Origin: JAWXCM01 sp034408745 | GTDB taxonomy: Bacteria; Acidobacteriota; Terriglobia; Bryobacterales; Bryobacteraceae | DNA length: 15,099 nt | Direction of reading: 5' to 3' | Assembly (NCBI GenBank): GCA_034408745.1 | Contig: JAWXCM010000438.1 | Span: 1 to 15,099 of the forward strand | In this document: in pieces, positions 1-6,847 of the stretch | Layout: each line of letters begins with the position of its first letter | Position numbering within the stretch: the stretch's first letter is position 1 | The notes under the pieces: generated by a model | Database searches by the model: none | What the model was told of the DNA's origin: nothing | The model's input: the letters and a program-made list of their open reading frames with translations, nothing else | Position numbers and translations under genes: made by a program

Positions 1-99
1 CCGAGGAACGCCGCGCCGCTGGCGAAGGCCTCCAGTATCTGCAGGCCGTTGGCCAGCGTATAGGCGAAGCGGGGGTCCTTGTCTTCGGTGGCTGGGGCC
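1..99. repeat. 99-bp terminal direct repeat (identical to 15001-15099)
   Basis: The first 99 bases are identical to the last 99 bases of the window. Overlap of one k-mer length is what a de Bruijn assembler leaves at the ends of a circular contig, so the unique length is 15,000 bp. The repeat lies inside an iclR-type coding sequence that becomes full length and in frame when the ends are joined. Alternatives are a tandem array of this unit or an assembly cycle. Confidence 0.9.
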
Positions 100-140
100 G
101 TCCTGGCCGCAGATGTTTTGGATCGAGTCGCCATCGCCAT
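1..140 (-). CDS. IclR-family transcriptional regulator, N-terminal part (continues at 15000 when circularised)
   Basis: This is the 5' end of the regulator whose remainder is 14316-15000. The chosen start is ATG at 140-138, with an AGGA Shine-Dalgarno (146-149) five bases upstream; a second in-frame ATG at 134-132 is possible. The encoded N-terminus is a charged, Ala/Thr-rich leader of about 24 residues. It is followed by the start of the winged helix-turn-helix (FAYTLANGLQILEAFASG, about residues 25-42), typical of IclR proteins. After joining the ends the gene is 825 bp and encodes 274 residues, a normal IclR length. It is divergent from the AhpD-like gene at 291 across an AT-rich intergenic region that probably contains its operator. 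Family assignment is strong; the ligand is unknown. Confidence 0.88.
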   Translation of the reverse strand, partial: MAMATRSKTSAARTAPATEDKDPRFAYTLANGLQILEAFASGAAFL

Positions 141-159
141 GGATGTCCTGAAAAGTCGC

Positions 160-189
160 TTGACGGGAGTTGGGCCGAATGTATAGAAT
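160..189 (+). promoter_or_regulatory. Putative sigma70 promoter for the AhpD-like gene
   Basis: A TTGACG -35 box (160-165) is followed after 18 bases by TAGAAT (184-189), a 5-of-6 match to the -10 consensus. Transcription would start near 196 and give a leader of about 95 bases before the gene at 291. On the opposite strand, TTGATA (207-202) with TATACA (185-180) could serve the iclR gene, so the two promoters would overlap. Called by eye. Confidence 0.45.
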
Positions 190-218
190 ATTGTATCACT
201 GTATCAATAGTTCATACA
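179..218. promoter_or_regulatory. Candidate IclR operator: repeated TGTAT half-sites
   Basis: TGTAT occurs at 180-184, 192-196 and 200-204, and the inverse ATACA at 214-218. The last two form a TGTAT-N9-ATACA inverted repeat (200-218). An imperfect palindrome centred on AATATT (183-196) overlaps the putative -10 boxes. The stretch is strikingly AT-rich against its GC-rich surroundings and lies between the divergent iclR-type and AhpD-like genes, where autoregulatory IclR operators are usually found. Confidence 0.45.
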
Positions 219-222
219 TCGT

Positions 223-259
223 GATTACGTGATCACGGATTACGCGATTACGGATTACG
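223..259 (+). repeat. Four GATTACG repeats in the leader of the AhpD-like gene
   Basis: GATTACG occurs at 223-229, 238-244, 246-252 and 253-259, interleaved with the perfect 10-bp palindrome CGTGATCACG (228-237). They lie downstream of the putative promoter and upstream of the ribosome binding site. They may bind a regulator or be a slipped-strand expansion; function unknown. Confidence 0.6.
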
Positions 260-290
260 CTTCGTTCCATCAAACCATGAGGAGTGCCCG

Positions 291-887
291 ATGAGCCGCA
301 TCGCCAAACTGTCGCCCGAGACGTGGGACCCGGAATTACGCAGCATGCTCAAAACCGAAACCAAGTCGTCGTTCGAACTGGGCAACATGCGCATGCTGGC
401 GCACATCCCGGAAGCGGCGAAGGCGGTTGCCCACCTGATGATGACGGTCAAGACCAAGCGCATCCTGCCCGAGCGCCTCGCCGAGCTGGTGCGACTTCGC
501 ATCGCCTTCCACAATCAGTGCCGCAGTTGCATGGCGGTGCGCTACGCAGGCGCGGCCGCCGACGGCGTGGATCAGGATCTGGTGTGTTCGCTGGAGCGGC
601 CCGCGGAGGCGAAAGACCTGTCGGACGCGGACAAGGCAGCCATCGACTACGCCGATCGCTTCGCCATCAATCACTTGTCCATCGATGAAGGGGTGTACGA
701 CGGGCTGCGGCGTCATTTCACCGAAGCGGAGATTGTCGAACTCGGCCTCTGGTGCGCCATCTGCAGCGGCCTCGGCCGACTGAATGCCACCTGGGACATG
801 GTCGAAGACCTTCCTTCCGCCTATCAGGACAAGAGCGGGCCCATCGCTCCCTGGAAAATCAGCGAGACCATTACGCCGAACAAATAA
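291..887 (+). CDS. Carboxymuconolactone decarboxylase / AhpD-like family protein
   Basis: 198-residue protein of the AhpD-like alkylhydroperoxidase/CMD superfamily. The diagnostic segment is RLRIAFHNQCRSCMAVR (about residues 68-84), containing Cys77-x-x-Cys80 preceded by His74. In AhpD relatives this CxxC is the redox centre; true gamma-carboxymuconolactone decarboxylases lack it, so a peroxidase or thiol-redox role is more likely than decarboxylation. The start ATG has a good GAGGAG ribosome binding site (279-284) six bases upstream. It is transcribed away from the iclR-type gene across a shared regulatory region, so IclR control is likely. It is probably soluble, since I see no signal peptide or membrane segment. 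Convergent with thrH downstream. Confidence 0.85.
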   Translation: MSRIAKLSPETWDPELRSMLKTETKSSFELGNMRMLAHIPEAAKAVAHLMMTVKTKRILPERLAELVRLRIAFHNQCRSCMAVRYAGAAADGVDQDLVCSLERPAEAKDLSDADKAAIDYADRFAINHLSIDEGVYDGLRRHFTEAEIVELGLWCAICSGLGRLNATWDMVEDLPSAYQDKSGPIAPWKISETITPNK

Positions 888-982
888 CGACCCGCTTGGC
901 CCCAATTCCCAGGTGCAATGGGAGGGAGCCAGGCGGATCTTTGTCGTGCGGGATGTGCCGCGGCCTGCCGGTACAGCATGCA

Positions 983-1017
983 GCTTTCGCGACTGCAGAT
1001 GCCTCAGTCGCGAAAGC
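983..1017. other. 13-bp perfect stem-loop between convergent genes, overlapping the thrH stop
   Basis: Perfect inverted repeat with arms 983-995 and 1005-1017 (GCTTTCGCGACTG and its complement) and a 9-base loop. It includes the TGA stop of thrH (1006-1004). It lies between the convergent AhpD-like and thrH genes, where a bidirectional terminator would be expected. However, neither strand has a T-run after the stem, so it is not a classical intrinsic terminator. It may act with Rho or as an mRNA 3'-end stabiliser. Confidence 0.6.
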
Positions 1018-1627
1018 CGGGCAGCCCCGCTGCGGCGCGATCAATCTCCGCCCGCAGGTCGGGATAGGTGCGCACCACCGGAAACTGCGGAAACTCACGC
1101 ACCACGTTCTCCGGCGGATGCATGAGGATGCCGGCATCGGCTTCGAGCAGCATGCTGGTGTCGTTGTAGGAATCGCCTGCCGCGATGACCTTGTAATTCA
1201 GGCCCTTGAAGGCGCGCACTGCGGCGCGCTTCTGGTCCGGCTGGCGCAGGCGGTAACCCGTCACCATGCCGTCGCCGTCGGTTTCGAGGCGATGGCAGAA
1301 CAGCGAGGGCATGCCCATCTGGGCGATCAGCGGGGCGGCAAATTCGTAGAAGGTGTCGGAAAGAATCACCACCTGGTAGCGGCTGCGCAGCCCATCGAGG
1401 AAATTCTTGCAGCCTTCCATCGGCGCCATGCCGGCAATCACCTTCTGGATATCGGGCAGGCCCAGCTTGTGCTGCGCCAGAATGCCCAGCCGATAGCGCA
1501 TCAGCTTGTCGTAGTCGGGCTCGTCGCGCGTGGTCCGGCGCAGTTCGGGAATGCCGGTGCGCTCGGAAAAAGCGATCCAGATTTCCGGGACCAGCACGCC
1601 TTCCATGTCCAGGCAGACGATTTGCAA
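1004..1627 (-). CDS. thrH: ThrH-type phosphoserine phosphatase / phosphoserine:homoserine phosphotransferase
   Basis: HAD-superfamily enzyme of the ThrH type, which dephosphorylates phosphoserine and can transfer the phosphate to homoserine, linking serine and threonine synthesis in the cytoplasm. The 207-residue product shows motif I at residues 7-10 (Asp7 nucleophile, DMEG), Ser90 in VVILSDTF (motif II), a basic KR near 133 (motif III) and GDSYND at 151-156 (motif IV, metal-binding). Its pattern (EGVLVPEIW, AGDSYND, PPENVVREFPQFP) closely resembles what I recall of Pseudomonas ThrH, about 205 residues. I chose the TTG start at 1627 because AGGA lies seven bases upstream and the protein then begins where the family begins. 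A longer reading to 1795 adds about 56 low-complexity residues. It looks like a housekeeping gene unrelated to the catabolic genes. Confidence 0.88.
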   Translation of the reverse strand: MQIVCLDMEGVLVPEIWIAFSERTGIPELRRTTRDEPDYDKLMRYRLGILAQHKLGLPDIQKVIAGMAPMEGCKNFLDGLRSRYQVVILSDTFYEFAAPLIAQMGMPSLFCHRLETDGDGMVTGYRLRQPDQKRAAVRAFKGLNYKVIAAGDSYNDTSMLLEADAGILMHPPENVVREFPQFPVVRTYPDLRAEIDRAAAGLPGFRD

Positions 1628-1842
1628 GATGTGATCCTGAGCTTGGGAACTGACAGGCGGCAATTTTACATGGCCGGGCCCGCATTCAACGCGGGCGGCC
1701 GCGATTGGGCGGCGTTGCCCGGGCAAACACCGGCGCAGGCAAAGGTGTGAGACGGTTTGCCCGCCTGTGTGTTCCAGGCCACCGAACCAGGGCATCGAAT
1801 TGACCTAGACTTGTCCTGTCAGGAGCACCCCAAAGGACTATC

Positions 1843-2165
1843 GTGTCTTCATACGTCGACGGCACCCTGATTCCCAGCGAGCGCATCATCTACCGGGCCC
1901 ATGTGAGATCGCGGTGACCGACAAGCGCATCATCGCCAAGACGGGCCTGGTATCGCGCAACACCGTCGAAATGTTCCTGGACAAGGTGGAAAGTCTCAAC
2001 GTGGACCCGAGCGTCGGCGGAAGAGTGCTGGACTACGGGACGGTGACGGTGCGGGGAACGGGAGAAACGGTCGAGCCGATCCGGGCTATTTCCAATCCGC
2101 TGCTCCTGCGCAAGCAGTTCATGGCGGCGGCAGACGCCTTTCGGGAAGGTTCGCGAAAAGGCTAG
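1843..2165 (+). pseudogene. PH-domain (YdbS/YdbT-like) membrane protein, internal deletion with frameshift
   Basis: GTG at 1843, with AAAGGA (1832-1837) upstream, begins a typical start of this family (SSYVDGTLIPSERIIYRAHV), but the frame stops at TGA 1915-1917. From about 1905 the next frame encodes EIAVTDKRIIAKTGLVSRNT and onward, the C-terminal part of a bacterial PH_2 domain, to the stop at 2163-2165. The missing middle should hold the two transmembrane helices that normally sit between these parts, so the gene has lost an internal segment near 1903-1906 and is out of frame. The stop and a GTG overlap as GTGA at 1914-1917, so an 83-residue C-terminal remnant could in principle still be translated. 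It is divergent from thrH and ends 60 bp before an IS21 element. Confidence 0.75.
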
Positions 2166-2225
2166 CATAGCCGAACGACGGAGCCGTAAGCAGGCCTGCT
2201 TTTCTAGGGCCCACTGCAGCGTGTC

Positions 2226-2252
2226 TGTTGGTGCGCGATGAAAATTGACCAT
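2226..2252 (+). repeat. IS21 left terminal inverted repeat
   Basis: Outer 27 bp of the left end, TGTTGGTGCGCG followed by an AAAATTGACCAT box. It pairs with 4813-4839. A second AAAATTGACCA box follows at 2275-2285, preceded by GCGCGTT as at the right end. Confidence 0.88.
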
Positions 2253-2300
2253 TTGAGCGAGGGACTGCGCGTTCAAAATTGACCAGGGTGTTCAACCTAT

Positions 2301-2321
2301 CCTGCCTAATTTTTAGGCAGG
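2301..2321 (+). other. Hairpin just upstream of istA
   Basis: CCTGCCTAA (2301-2309) and TTAGGCAGG (2313-2321) form a perfect 9-bp stem with a 3-base loop, ending five bases before the istA Shine-Dalgarno. Such structures in insertion sequences can limit transposase expression from transcripts entering from outside. That role is inferred here. Confidence 0.6.
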
Positions 2322-2340
2322 GACGAAGGGGATGATCACC

Positions 2341-3835
2341 ATGGAGAAATTGGGAAGATTGAGGCGGTTGTATTTCCGGGACGGCTTGACGGTGTCTGGG
2401 ATTGCGAGGAAGACGGGTTTCTCGCGTAACACGGTAAAGAGGTGGCTCAAGGCGGGCGAAGGGGTTGAGCCGAAATATCGTCGGCGCAAGGGGGAGACCA
2501 AGATATCGTCGTTCGCGACGGTGCTCACCAAGGCGCTGGAGACCGATGCGCGCAGGCCCAAGCGGGATCGGCGTACTGCGTTGAAGCTGCATGCGGAATT
2601 GAAGGCTGCGGGCTTCCTGGGTGACTACAGCCGCGTCACGGAATTCGTGCGGCATTGGCGGGAGGATGGTGGGCAGGGGCTGGTCAAAGCCTTTGTGCCG
2701 TTGAAGTTTGAGCTGGGCGAGGCCTTCCAGTTCGACTGGAGTGAAGAGCATCTGGTGATCGGCGGGGTGTGGCGCAAGATCACGGCGGCCCACCTGAAGC
2801 TATGCGCGAGCCGAGCCTTTGTGTTGCAGGCCTACCCGACGCAGAGCCACGAAATGTTGTTCGACGCTCATACGCGGGCTTTTAGCGCGCTGGGTGGCAT
2901 ACCGCGACGCGGTATTTACGACAACATGAAGACTGCGGTGGACAAGGTCAAAAAGGGCAAGGCGCGCGTGGTCAACACGCGCTTTGCCGCCATGGCCTCG
3001 CACTACCTGTTTGATGCCGATTTCTGCAATGTCGCCAGCGGCTGGGAGAAAGGGGTCATTGAGAAGAACGTGCAGGACAGCCGGCGGCGCATCTGGCAGG
3101 AGGCGGCCAAGGAGCGATTCGGTTCCTATGCGCAGCTCAATGTCTGGCTGCTCTCGCGCTGCCGGGCGCTGTGGCAGGAGCTGCGCCACACCGAGTACCA
3201 GGATCTGAGCATTGCCGAGATGCTCGAACACGAGCAGCCCAGCCTGATGCCGATGGTGGCCGCCTTTGACGGCTACGTCGAGACCCTGGGCAAGGTATCG
3301 AGCACCTGCCTGGTCATAGAGGATCGCAACCGGTACTCCGTGCCCTGTGAGCTGGCAGGGCAGCGGGTGAGCATTCGGATCTACCCGGAGCGTATCGACT
3401 TTGCCGCCCACGATGCGGTGGTGGCCAGTCATCCACGCTGTTTCGAGCGCAACCAGACCCGCTACGACTGGCAGCATTACATCCCGCTCGTCCAGAGAAA
3501 GCCCGGGGCGCTTAGAAACGGGGCGCCGTTTGCCGACATGCCCGAGCCGCTACAGCGTTTGCGTGGGCTGTTGTTGCGCCACGAGGGGGGTGATCGCGTG
3601 ATGGCCAAGGTGCTGGCCGCCGTGCCCCCATTACGGGCTGGAAGCGGTCCTGGTTGCGGTGGAACTGGTGCTCGAATCCGGCCATCCCAGCGTCGAGCAC
3701 ATCGAGAACGTGCTCAACCGCCTCAACTCGGTGCCGCCACCGCAACCGGTGGAAACTCACCTGACCGTATCGGAGGCCCCCATGGCCAACACAGACCGCT
3801 ACGACAGCCTGCGCGAGGAGGTGAGCGATGCGTGA
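2341..3835 (+). pseudogene. istA: IS21-family transposase IstA, frameshifted near the C-terminus
   Basis: IstA is the DDE-type transposase of IS21. The N-terminus has a helix-turn-helix (TVSGIARKTGFSRNTVKRWL). The integrase core follows with FQFDWSEEH (Asp about 132), GIYDNMKTA (Asp about 194) and GWEKGVIEKNVQ (Glu about 241), so all three catalytic acids are present. I prefer ATG 2341, which has AAGGGG nine bases upstream, over ATG 2332, which abuts it. At the C5 run 3625-3629 one base is extra. Reading past it with one C fewer restores HYGLEAVLVAVELVLESGH and onward through SLREEVSDA to TGA 3833-3835, which overlaps the istB start by eight bases as normal in this family. Unrepaired, the frame instead runs through aberrant sequence to 3942. 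The cause could be real decay, a sequencing error in the homopolymer, or frameshifting. Confidence 0.85.
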
Positions 3836-4631
3836 TGTTGCCGCAGAACTCAGGGCCTTGCGCCTGTATGGGATGGCCGGCACCTGGGAGGAGATCATCG
3901 GTCAGGGAACACAGACAGCGGTGGAGTCCTCCCGCTGGCTGATCGAGCATCTGCTCGAATCGGAGCATACCGACCGTACCATGCGTTCGATCCGCTACCA
4001 GATGCATATTGCCAAGTTCCCGGTACACCGGGACCTGGCTGGTTTCGACTTCGAGCGGTCCAAGGTAGATCGCATCCTGATCACTGAGCTGGCCGGCTTC
4101 GACTTCACCGAGGCGGCCCACAACGTCGTGTTCATCGGCGGTACGGGCACCGGCAAGACCCATTTGGCGACCGCGCTGGGAATCTGCGGTATTACAAAGC
4201 ACAGCAAACGAGTGCGTTTTTACTCGACCGTCGACCTGGCCAATCTGCTGGAGCAGGAGAAAGCCGCCGGCAAGGCGGGACGGTTGGCCTTTGCCCTGAT
4301 GCGTATGGACCTGGTGATCCTCGACGAACTGGGCTATTTGCCCTTCAGCCAGGTGGGCGGGGCGTTGCTGTTCCACCTGCTCTCCAAACTCTACGAGCAC
4401 ACCAGCGTGATGATCACGACCAACCTCACCTTCGCCGAGTGGCCCAGCGTCTTTGGTGATGCCAAGATGACCACCGCTCTGCTTGATCGCCTGACCCACC
4501 ACTGCCACATCGTGGAGACGGGCAACGAGTCCTATCGATTCCACCACAGCAGCGCTACGGCCAAGTCACGCATCCAGGCGCGGGAACAGAGCAAACGAAG
4601 CAAGTCACAGAGGAAGGAGGAGCCATCCTGA
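3828..4631 (+). CDS. istB: IS21-family transposition helper ATPase IstB
   Basis: 267-residue DnaC/DnaA-like AAA+ ATPase that assists IstA in target selection and transposition. The Walker A motif GGTGTGKT is at about 104-111, and Walker B is LVILDE at 162-167 within the family hallmark LVILDELGYLPFSQ. The length matches the family (about 250-265). The ATG at 3828 overlaps the istA stop by eight bases (ATGCGTGA), indicating translational coupling. The frame is intact, unlike istA, so the element may be movable only with IstA supplied in trans. Confidence 0.95.
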   Translation: MRDVAAELRALRLYGMAGTWEEIIGQGTQTAVESSRWLIEHLLESEHTDRTMRSIRYQMHIAKFPVHRDLAGFDFERSKVDRILITELAGFDFTEAAHNVVFIGGTGTGKTHLATALGICGITKHSKRVRFYSTVDLANLLEQEKAAGKAGRLAFALMRMDLVILDELGYLPFSQVGGALLFHLLSKLYEHTSVMITTNLTFAEWPSVFGDAKMTTALLDRLTHHCHIVETGNESYRFHHSSATAKSRIQAREQSKRSKSQRKEEPS

Positions 4632-4640
4632 GCGATCGCC

Positions 4641-4689
4641 GCGCGGGGAAATCCGCTCCGGGCTACGCCCTACGCGGCTTCCCCCGCGC
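4641..4689 (+). other. Stem-loop in the 3' untranslated part of the IS21 element
   Basis: Arms 4641-4656 and 4674-4689 pair at 14 of 16 positions (GCGCGGGG against CCCCGCGC at the base). It sits nine bases after the istB stop (4631), within the 208-bp noncoding tail of the element, which otherwise holds only the right-end repeats. It could terminate istAB transcription, but no T-run follows. Confidence 0.45.
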
Positions 4690-4812
4690 AACCCAGGCGG
4701 CCATCCATCGAAATGATCGGAGGTGCGAAAAACATCGACTACGCTACACTTATCCACAGCTCGGCCTGTGACAGGCGGCTAAAAGTCCCTGGTCAAAATT
4801 CAACGCGCACAG

Positions 4813-4839
4813 ATGGTCAAATTTAAACGCGCACCGACA
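4813..4839 (-). repeat. IS21 right terminal inverted repeat
   Basis: Outer 27 bp of the right end, reading TGTCGGTGCGCG inward on the minus strand and then an AAATTTGACCAT box. It matches the left end at 23 of 27 positions. A second box (TGGTCAAAATT) lies at 4790-4800. Confidence 0.88.
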
Positions 4840-4915
4840 TGTGCACGCCGCCAGGCAGGACAGCCGGCGTGTGCAGTACCTGTGCGAAGGGTCGACGCAC
4901 AAGGGGACGGCAAGC

Positions 4916-5221
4916 ATGGTGCGGCAACTCACCGTCAGCCAGTGGCAGCCAGGAGCATCAGAGGATGCCGTCAAGGCCGCCCAGGCGGGGCTTGCGGAGG
5001 CGGCGCGTGCTGCGAAGGGCAGCCTCGGATTCTCCTCCGGACCCAATCTCAAGATCGACATTCGCCCCGACCTGAATTGGGACTATGCGTCGGTGGCTGA
5101 CTTCCGTGATCTCGATGCGTACCACGCCTTCCGCAAGAGCCCTTCGTTTATCGAAGCAGACAAGCGCATCGCCGCCGTGCGCCAGAACAGCCATGGCGTT
5201 GTTTGCCGGTGGCCGGCGTGA
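4916..5221 (+). CDS. Dabb (stress-responsive A/B barrel) domain protein
   Basis: 101-residue ferredoxin-like alpha/beta barrel protein of the Dabb type. The family signature is visible as an N-terminal strand VRQLTVSQWQPGAS, then SSGPNLKID, YASVADFRDLDAYHAFRKSP, and a terminal strand (GVVCRW). Dabb proteins are small dimers; several are enzymes or cyclases in catabolic and biosynthetic clusters, and the role here is unknown. I chose ATG 4916 because AAGGGGA (4901-4907) lies eight bases upstream and the protein then starts at the domain edge; a longer reading from 4841 adds residues unlike the family. The gene begins 77 bp from the IS21 right end, so its native promoter may have been displaced. 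Convergent with livG. Confidence 0.72.
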   Translation: MVRQLTVSQWQPGASEDAVKAAQAGLAEAARAAKGSLGFSSGPNLKIDIRPDLNWDYASVADFRDLDAYHAFRKSPSFIEADKRIAAVRQNSHGVVCRWPA

Positions 5222-5276
5222 CCGCGGGGCTATTTCTCTCCGTACTTGTGGGCGCCGAAGCCAGGCGCGCTTGAGC

Positions 5277-6041
5277 TCAGCCTGGCGGTGCTTCCGTGGG
5301 CGCGCGCGTGCCGAGGAATGATTCGATGACGCGCGGATCGTTGAGGACCGCGCTGGTAGGGCCGTCGGCCATCAACGCCCCGCGATTCATTACGATGGTT
5401 CTTCCTGCGGCCTGAGCGACAAAGCGAGGGTCGTGATCCACCACCAGTGCGGTGATCGCCACTTCGCGTCCCAGCAGCTTGAATAGATCGAGCAGTTTTT
5501 GCCGCACACCATCGTCGATACCGGAAGTGGGCTCGTCGAGCAGCAACAGGCGCGGGCGCATCATCACCACGCGCGCGATGTCGGCCATTTTCTGGGTGCC
5601 GTAGTCGAGTTCGGTCAATGGCGTGTTCAACGCGCCGGCGAGGCCCAGGTGTTCGATCACGGCATCCGCGGAAAGGCCGGTCACGCCGGGCAGCGCGGCG
5701 TCGGCGCCCAGTTGCATGGCTTCACGCACCGTAAAGCTTTGCAGGTGGCCCACATGCTGAAAAGTGCGTCCTACGCCAAGGGCGGCGACACGATGCGGGC
5801 GCCAGCCTCTGATGCTTTGTCCGGAAACGCGAATGTCACCCGCGCTCCAAGGATAGTATCCGACGAGGCAATTGAGCAGGCTCGATTTCCCTGCACCGTT
5901 GGCGCCCACCAGGCCCACGAACTCGCCCGCGTCGATGTGGAATGTCACATTTTCCAGCGCGTGGATGCCTCCGAAATGCAGGCTGATGTTGTCCACCGAG
6001 ACGATGGGAACCTGGGGGGCAACCCGGGCGCCGGCTGTCAT
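5277..6041 (-). CDS. livG: Branched-chain amino acid-type ABC transporter ATP-binding protein (LivG-like)
   Basis: 254-residue ATPase of a HAAT/Liv-type importer acting at the inner face of the membrane. Walker A GANGAGKS is at 46-53, the Q-loop Gln95 is in RTFQ, the signature is the variant LDYGTQK (145-151), Walker B LLLLDE is at 165-170, and the H-loop His203 is in VVDHD. The start ATG 6041 overlaps the livF stop as ATGA, which shows coupling and excludes the longer 309-residue reading. It is the last gene of the transporter operon. Liv-type systems import amino acids, amides, aromatic acids and urea, so the name does not give the substrate. Confidence 0.92.
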   Translation of the reverse strand: MTAGARVAPQVPIVSVDNISLHFGGIHALENVTFHIDAGEFVGLVGANGAGKSSLLNCLVGYYPWSAGDIRVSGQSIRGWRPHRVAALGVGRTFQHVGHLQSFTVREAMQLGADAALPGVTGLSADAVIEHLGLAGALNTPLTELDYGTQKMADIARVVMMRPRLLLLDEPTSGIDDGVRQKLLDLFKLLGREVAITALVVDHDPRFVAQAAGRTIVMNRGALMADGPTSAVLNDPRVIESFLGTRAPTEAPPG

Positions 6042-6808
6042 TGTGAGATGCTTTCCTGCTTGTGGCTGCCCAGCAGTGCCGCCGCAATGTCGGCATCCTT
6101 CAGTGTGGATCGATCCAGCGGCGCGGACAGGCGCCCGCGTTGCAGGAGATGCACAGTGGAGGCTACGTTGGTGACCAGCGCCGCATTCTGATCCGCAACG
6201 AGGCACGTGACGTTTCCCCGGGAAACGATCAGCTGAATGGCCTTTTCGACTTCAAGCAGCACGCTGGGTGCGAGGCCGAGGCTTGGTTCGTCGAGAAGCA
6301 GCAGCTTTGGCTGTGCCATGAAAGCAGCTGCGAGCGCGAGCATCTGGCGTTCGCCGCCGCTCAGCAAGCCGGCCTGCTGGCGGCGCCTCGTTTGCAGAAT
6401 GGGAAAGCGCTCGATGGCTTCGTCGAACACCTTCTGACGCTGCGCCTTGCTGCCCCTGATCCTGCGGGCGGCAATCTGCAGATTTTCGTCGATGGTCAAA
6501 TTGGCGAACACTTTGTCGCGCTCGGCAACGATCACCACACCACGATCGGCGGCGCGGCCCGGCGACAGGCCGGCGAGGCTGGTTCCACCCAGCATGATCG
6601 CCTCGGCGCTGACCTTCACCCGTTCCGCACGCAGGAATCCCGACAGGGCGCGCAATAACGTGGTCTTTCCCGCGCCATTCAATCCGAGGATGCCGCAGGT
6701 CGTGCCGGATGCCACGTCGAGGCTGACGTCCTCCACCGCGCGAATCACACCCTGGTACCAGACCGACAGGCCGTGGACCTCGAGTCCGCTGGAATCAGAA
6801 TGCGCCAA
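6038..6808 (-). CDS. livF: Branched-chain amino acid-type ABC transporter ATP-binding protein (LivF-like)
   Basis: 256-residue second ATPase of the importer. Walker A GLNGAGKT is at 42-49, the signature LSGGERQ at 149-155, and Walker B LLLLDE at 169-174. The H-loop position reads ADQNAA (Gln207), as is normal for LivF proteins, which typically have Gln there. The start appears to be TTG at 6808; no better ATG or GTG lies between the livM stop and the conserved GLEVHGLSVWY. The Shine-Dalgarno is poor (GGGG ten bases upstream), so translation may depend on coupling to livM, whose stop is 39 bp upstream. The stop overlaps livG by four bases. Confidence 0.9.
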   Translation of the reverse strand: MAHSDSSGLEVHGLSVWYQGVIRAVEDVSLDVASGTTCGILGLNGAGKTTLLRALSGFLRAERVKVSAEAIMLGGTSLAGLSPGRAADRGVVIVAERDKVFANLTIDENLQIAARRIRGSKAQRQKVFDEAIERFPILQTRRRQQAGLLSGGERQMLALAAAFMAQPKLLLLDEPSLGLAPSVLLEVEKAIQLIVSRGNVTCLVADQNAALVTNVASTVHLLQRGRLSAPLDRSTLKDADIAAALLGSHKQESISQ

Positions 6809-6847
6809 GAGGAAGCAGCCCCGGAAAGGAGAAAAGTGATGAGTACA

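Larger units (their letters stand above)
2226..4839 (+). mobile_element. IS21-family insertion sequence, 2,614 bp
   Basis: Terminal inverted repeats start TGTTGGTGCGCG at 2226 and, on the other strand, TGTCGGTGCGCG at 4839, matching at 23 of 27 positions. Each end has a second internal copy of AAAATTGACCA-like repeats (2241-2251 and 2275-2285; 4790-4800 and 4814-4824), the multiple terminal repeats typical of IS21. The element carries the family's two overlapping genes, istA (frameshifted) and istB. The bases flanking the ends (left GTGTC, right TGTGC) are not a direct repeat, so no target duplication is visible. This points to recombination through the element or an adjacent rearrangement. 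Confidence 0.93.

Noticed and set aside
77..80. Selenocysteine in the AhpD-like protein
   Set aside because: The coordinates given are residues 77-80 of the protein at 291-887. Some relatives are selenoproteins, but here both positions of the CxxC motif are ordinary cysteine codons.
1628..1795. Longer thrH reading with about 56 extra N-terminal residues
   Set aside because: The extra part is low complexity and lies before the conserved start of the family; TTG 1627 has a well-placed AGGA.
2188..2203. AAGCAGGCCTGCTT palindrome followed by T residues after the PH-domain remnant
   Set aside because: With no loop the palindrome can form only a five-pair stem around GGCC, so it is a marginal terminator, and the upstream gene is broken.
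3836..3942. Extension of istA to 3942 in the original frame
   Set aside because: The residues after about 3630 are unlike IstA, while the other frame gives a normal IstA C-terminus. The extension is a product of the frameshift.
4841..4915. Longer start for the Dabb gene at 4841
   Set aside because: It begins only two bases after the IS21 end, has no ribosome binding site and adds residues unlike the domain; ATG 4916 has AAGGGGA at good spacing.
5277..5279. TGA ending livG considered as a second selenocysteine codon
   Set aside because: The protein is already full length and the codons after the TGA show no family sequence and no nearby Cys motif.
5261..5285. CCAGGC/GCCTGG inverted repeat between the convergent Dabb and livG genes
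   Set aside because: The stem is only six base pairs with a 13-base loop and has no T-run, too weak to call a terminator.
6042..6206. Longer livG reading beginning inside livF
   Set aside because: It would overlap livF by more than 160 bases; ATG 6041 with the ATGA overlap is the standard arrangement.
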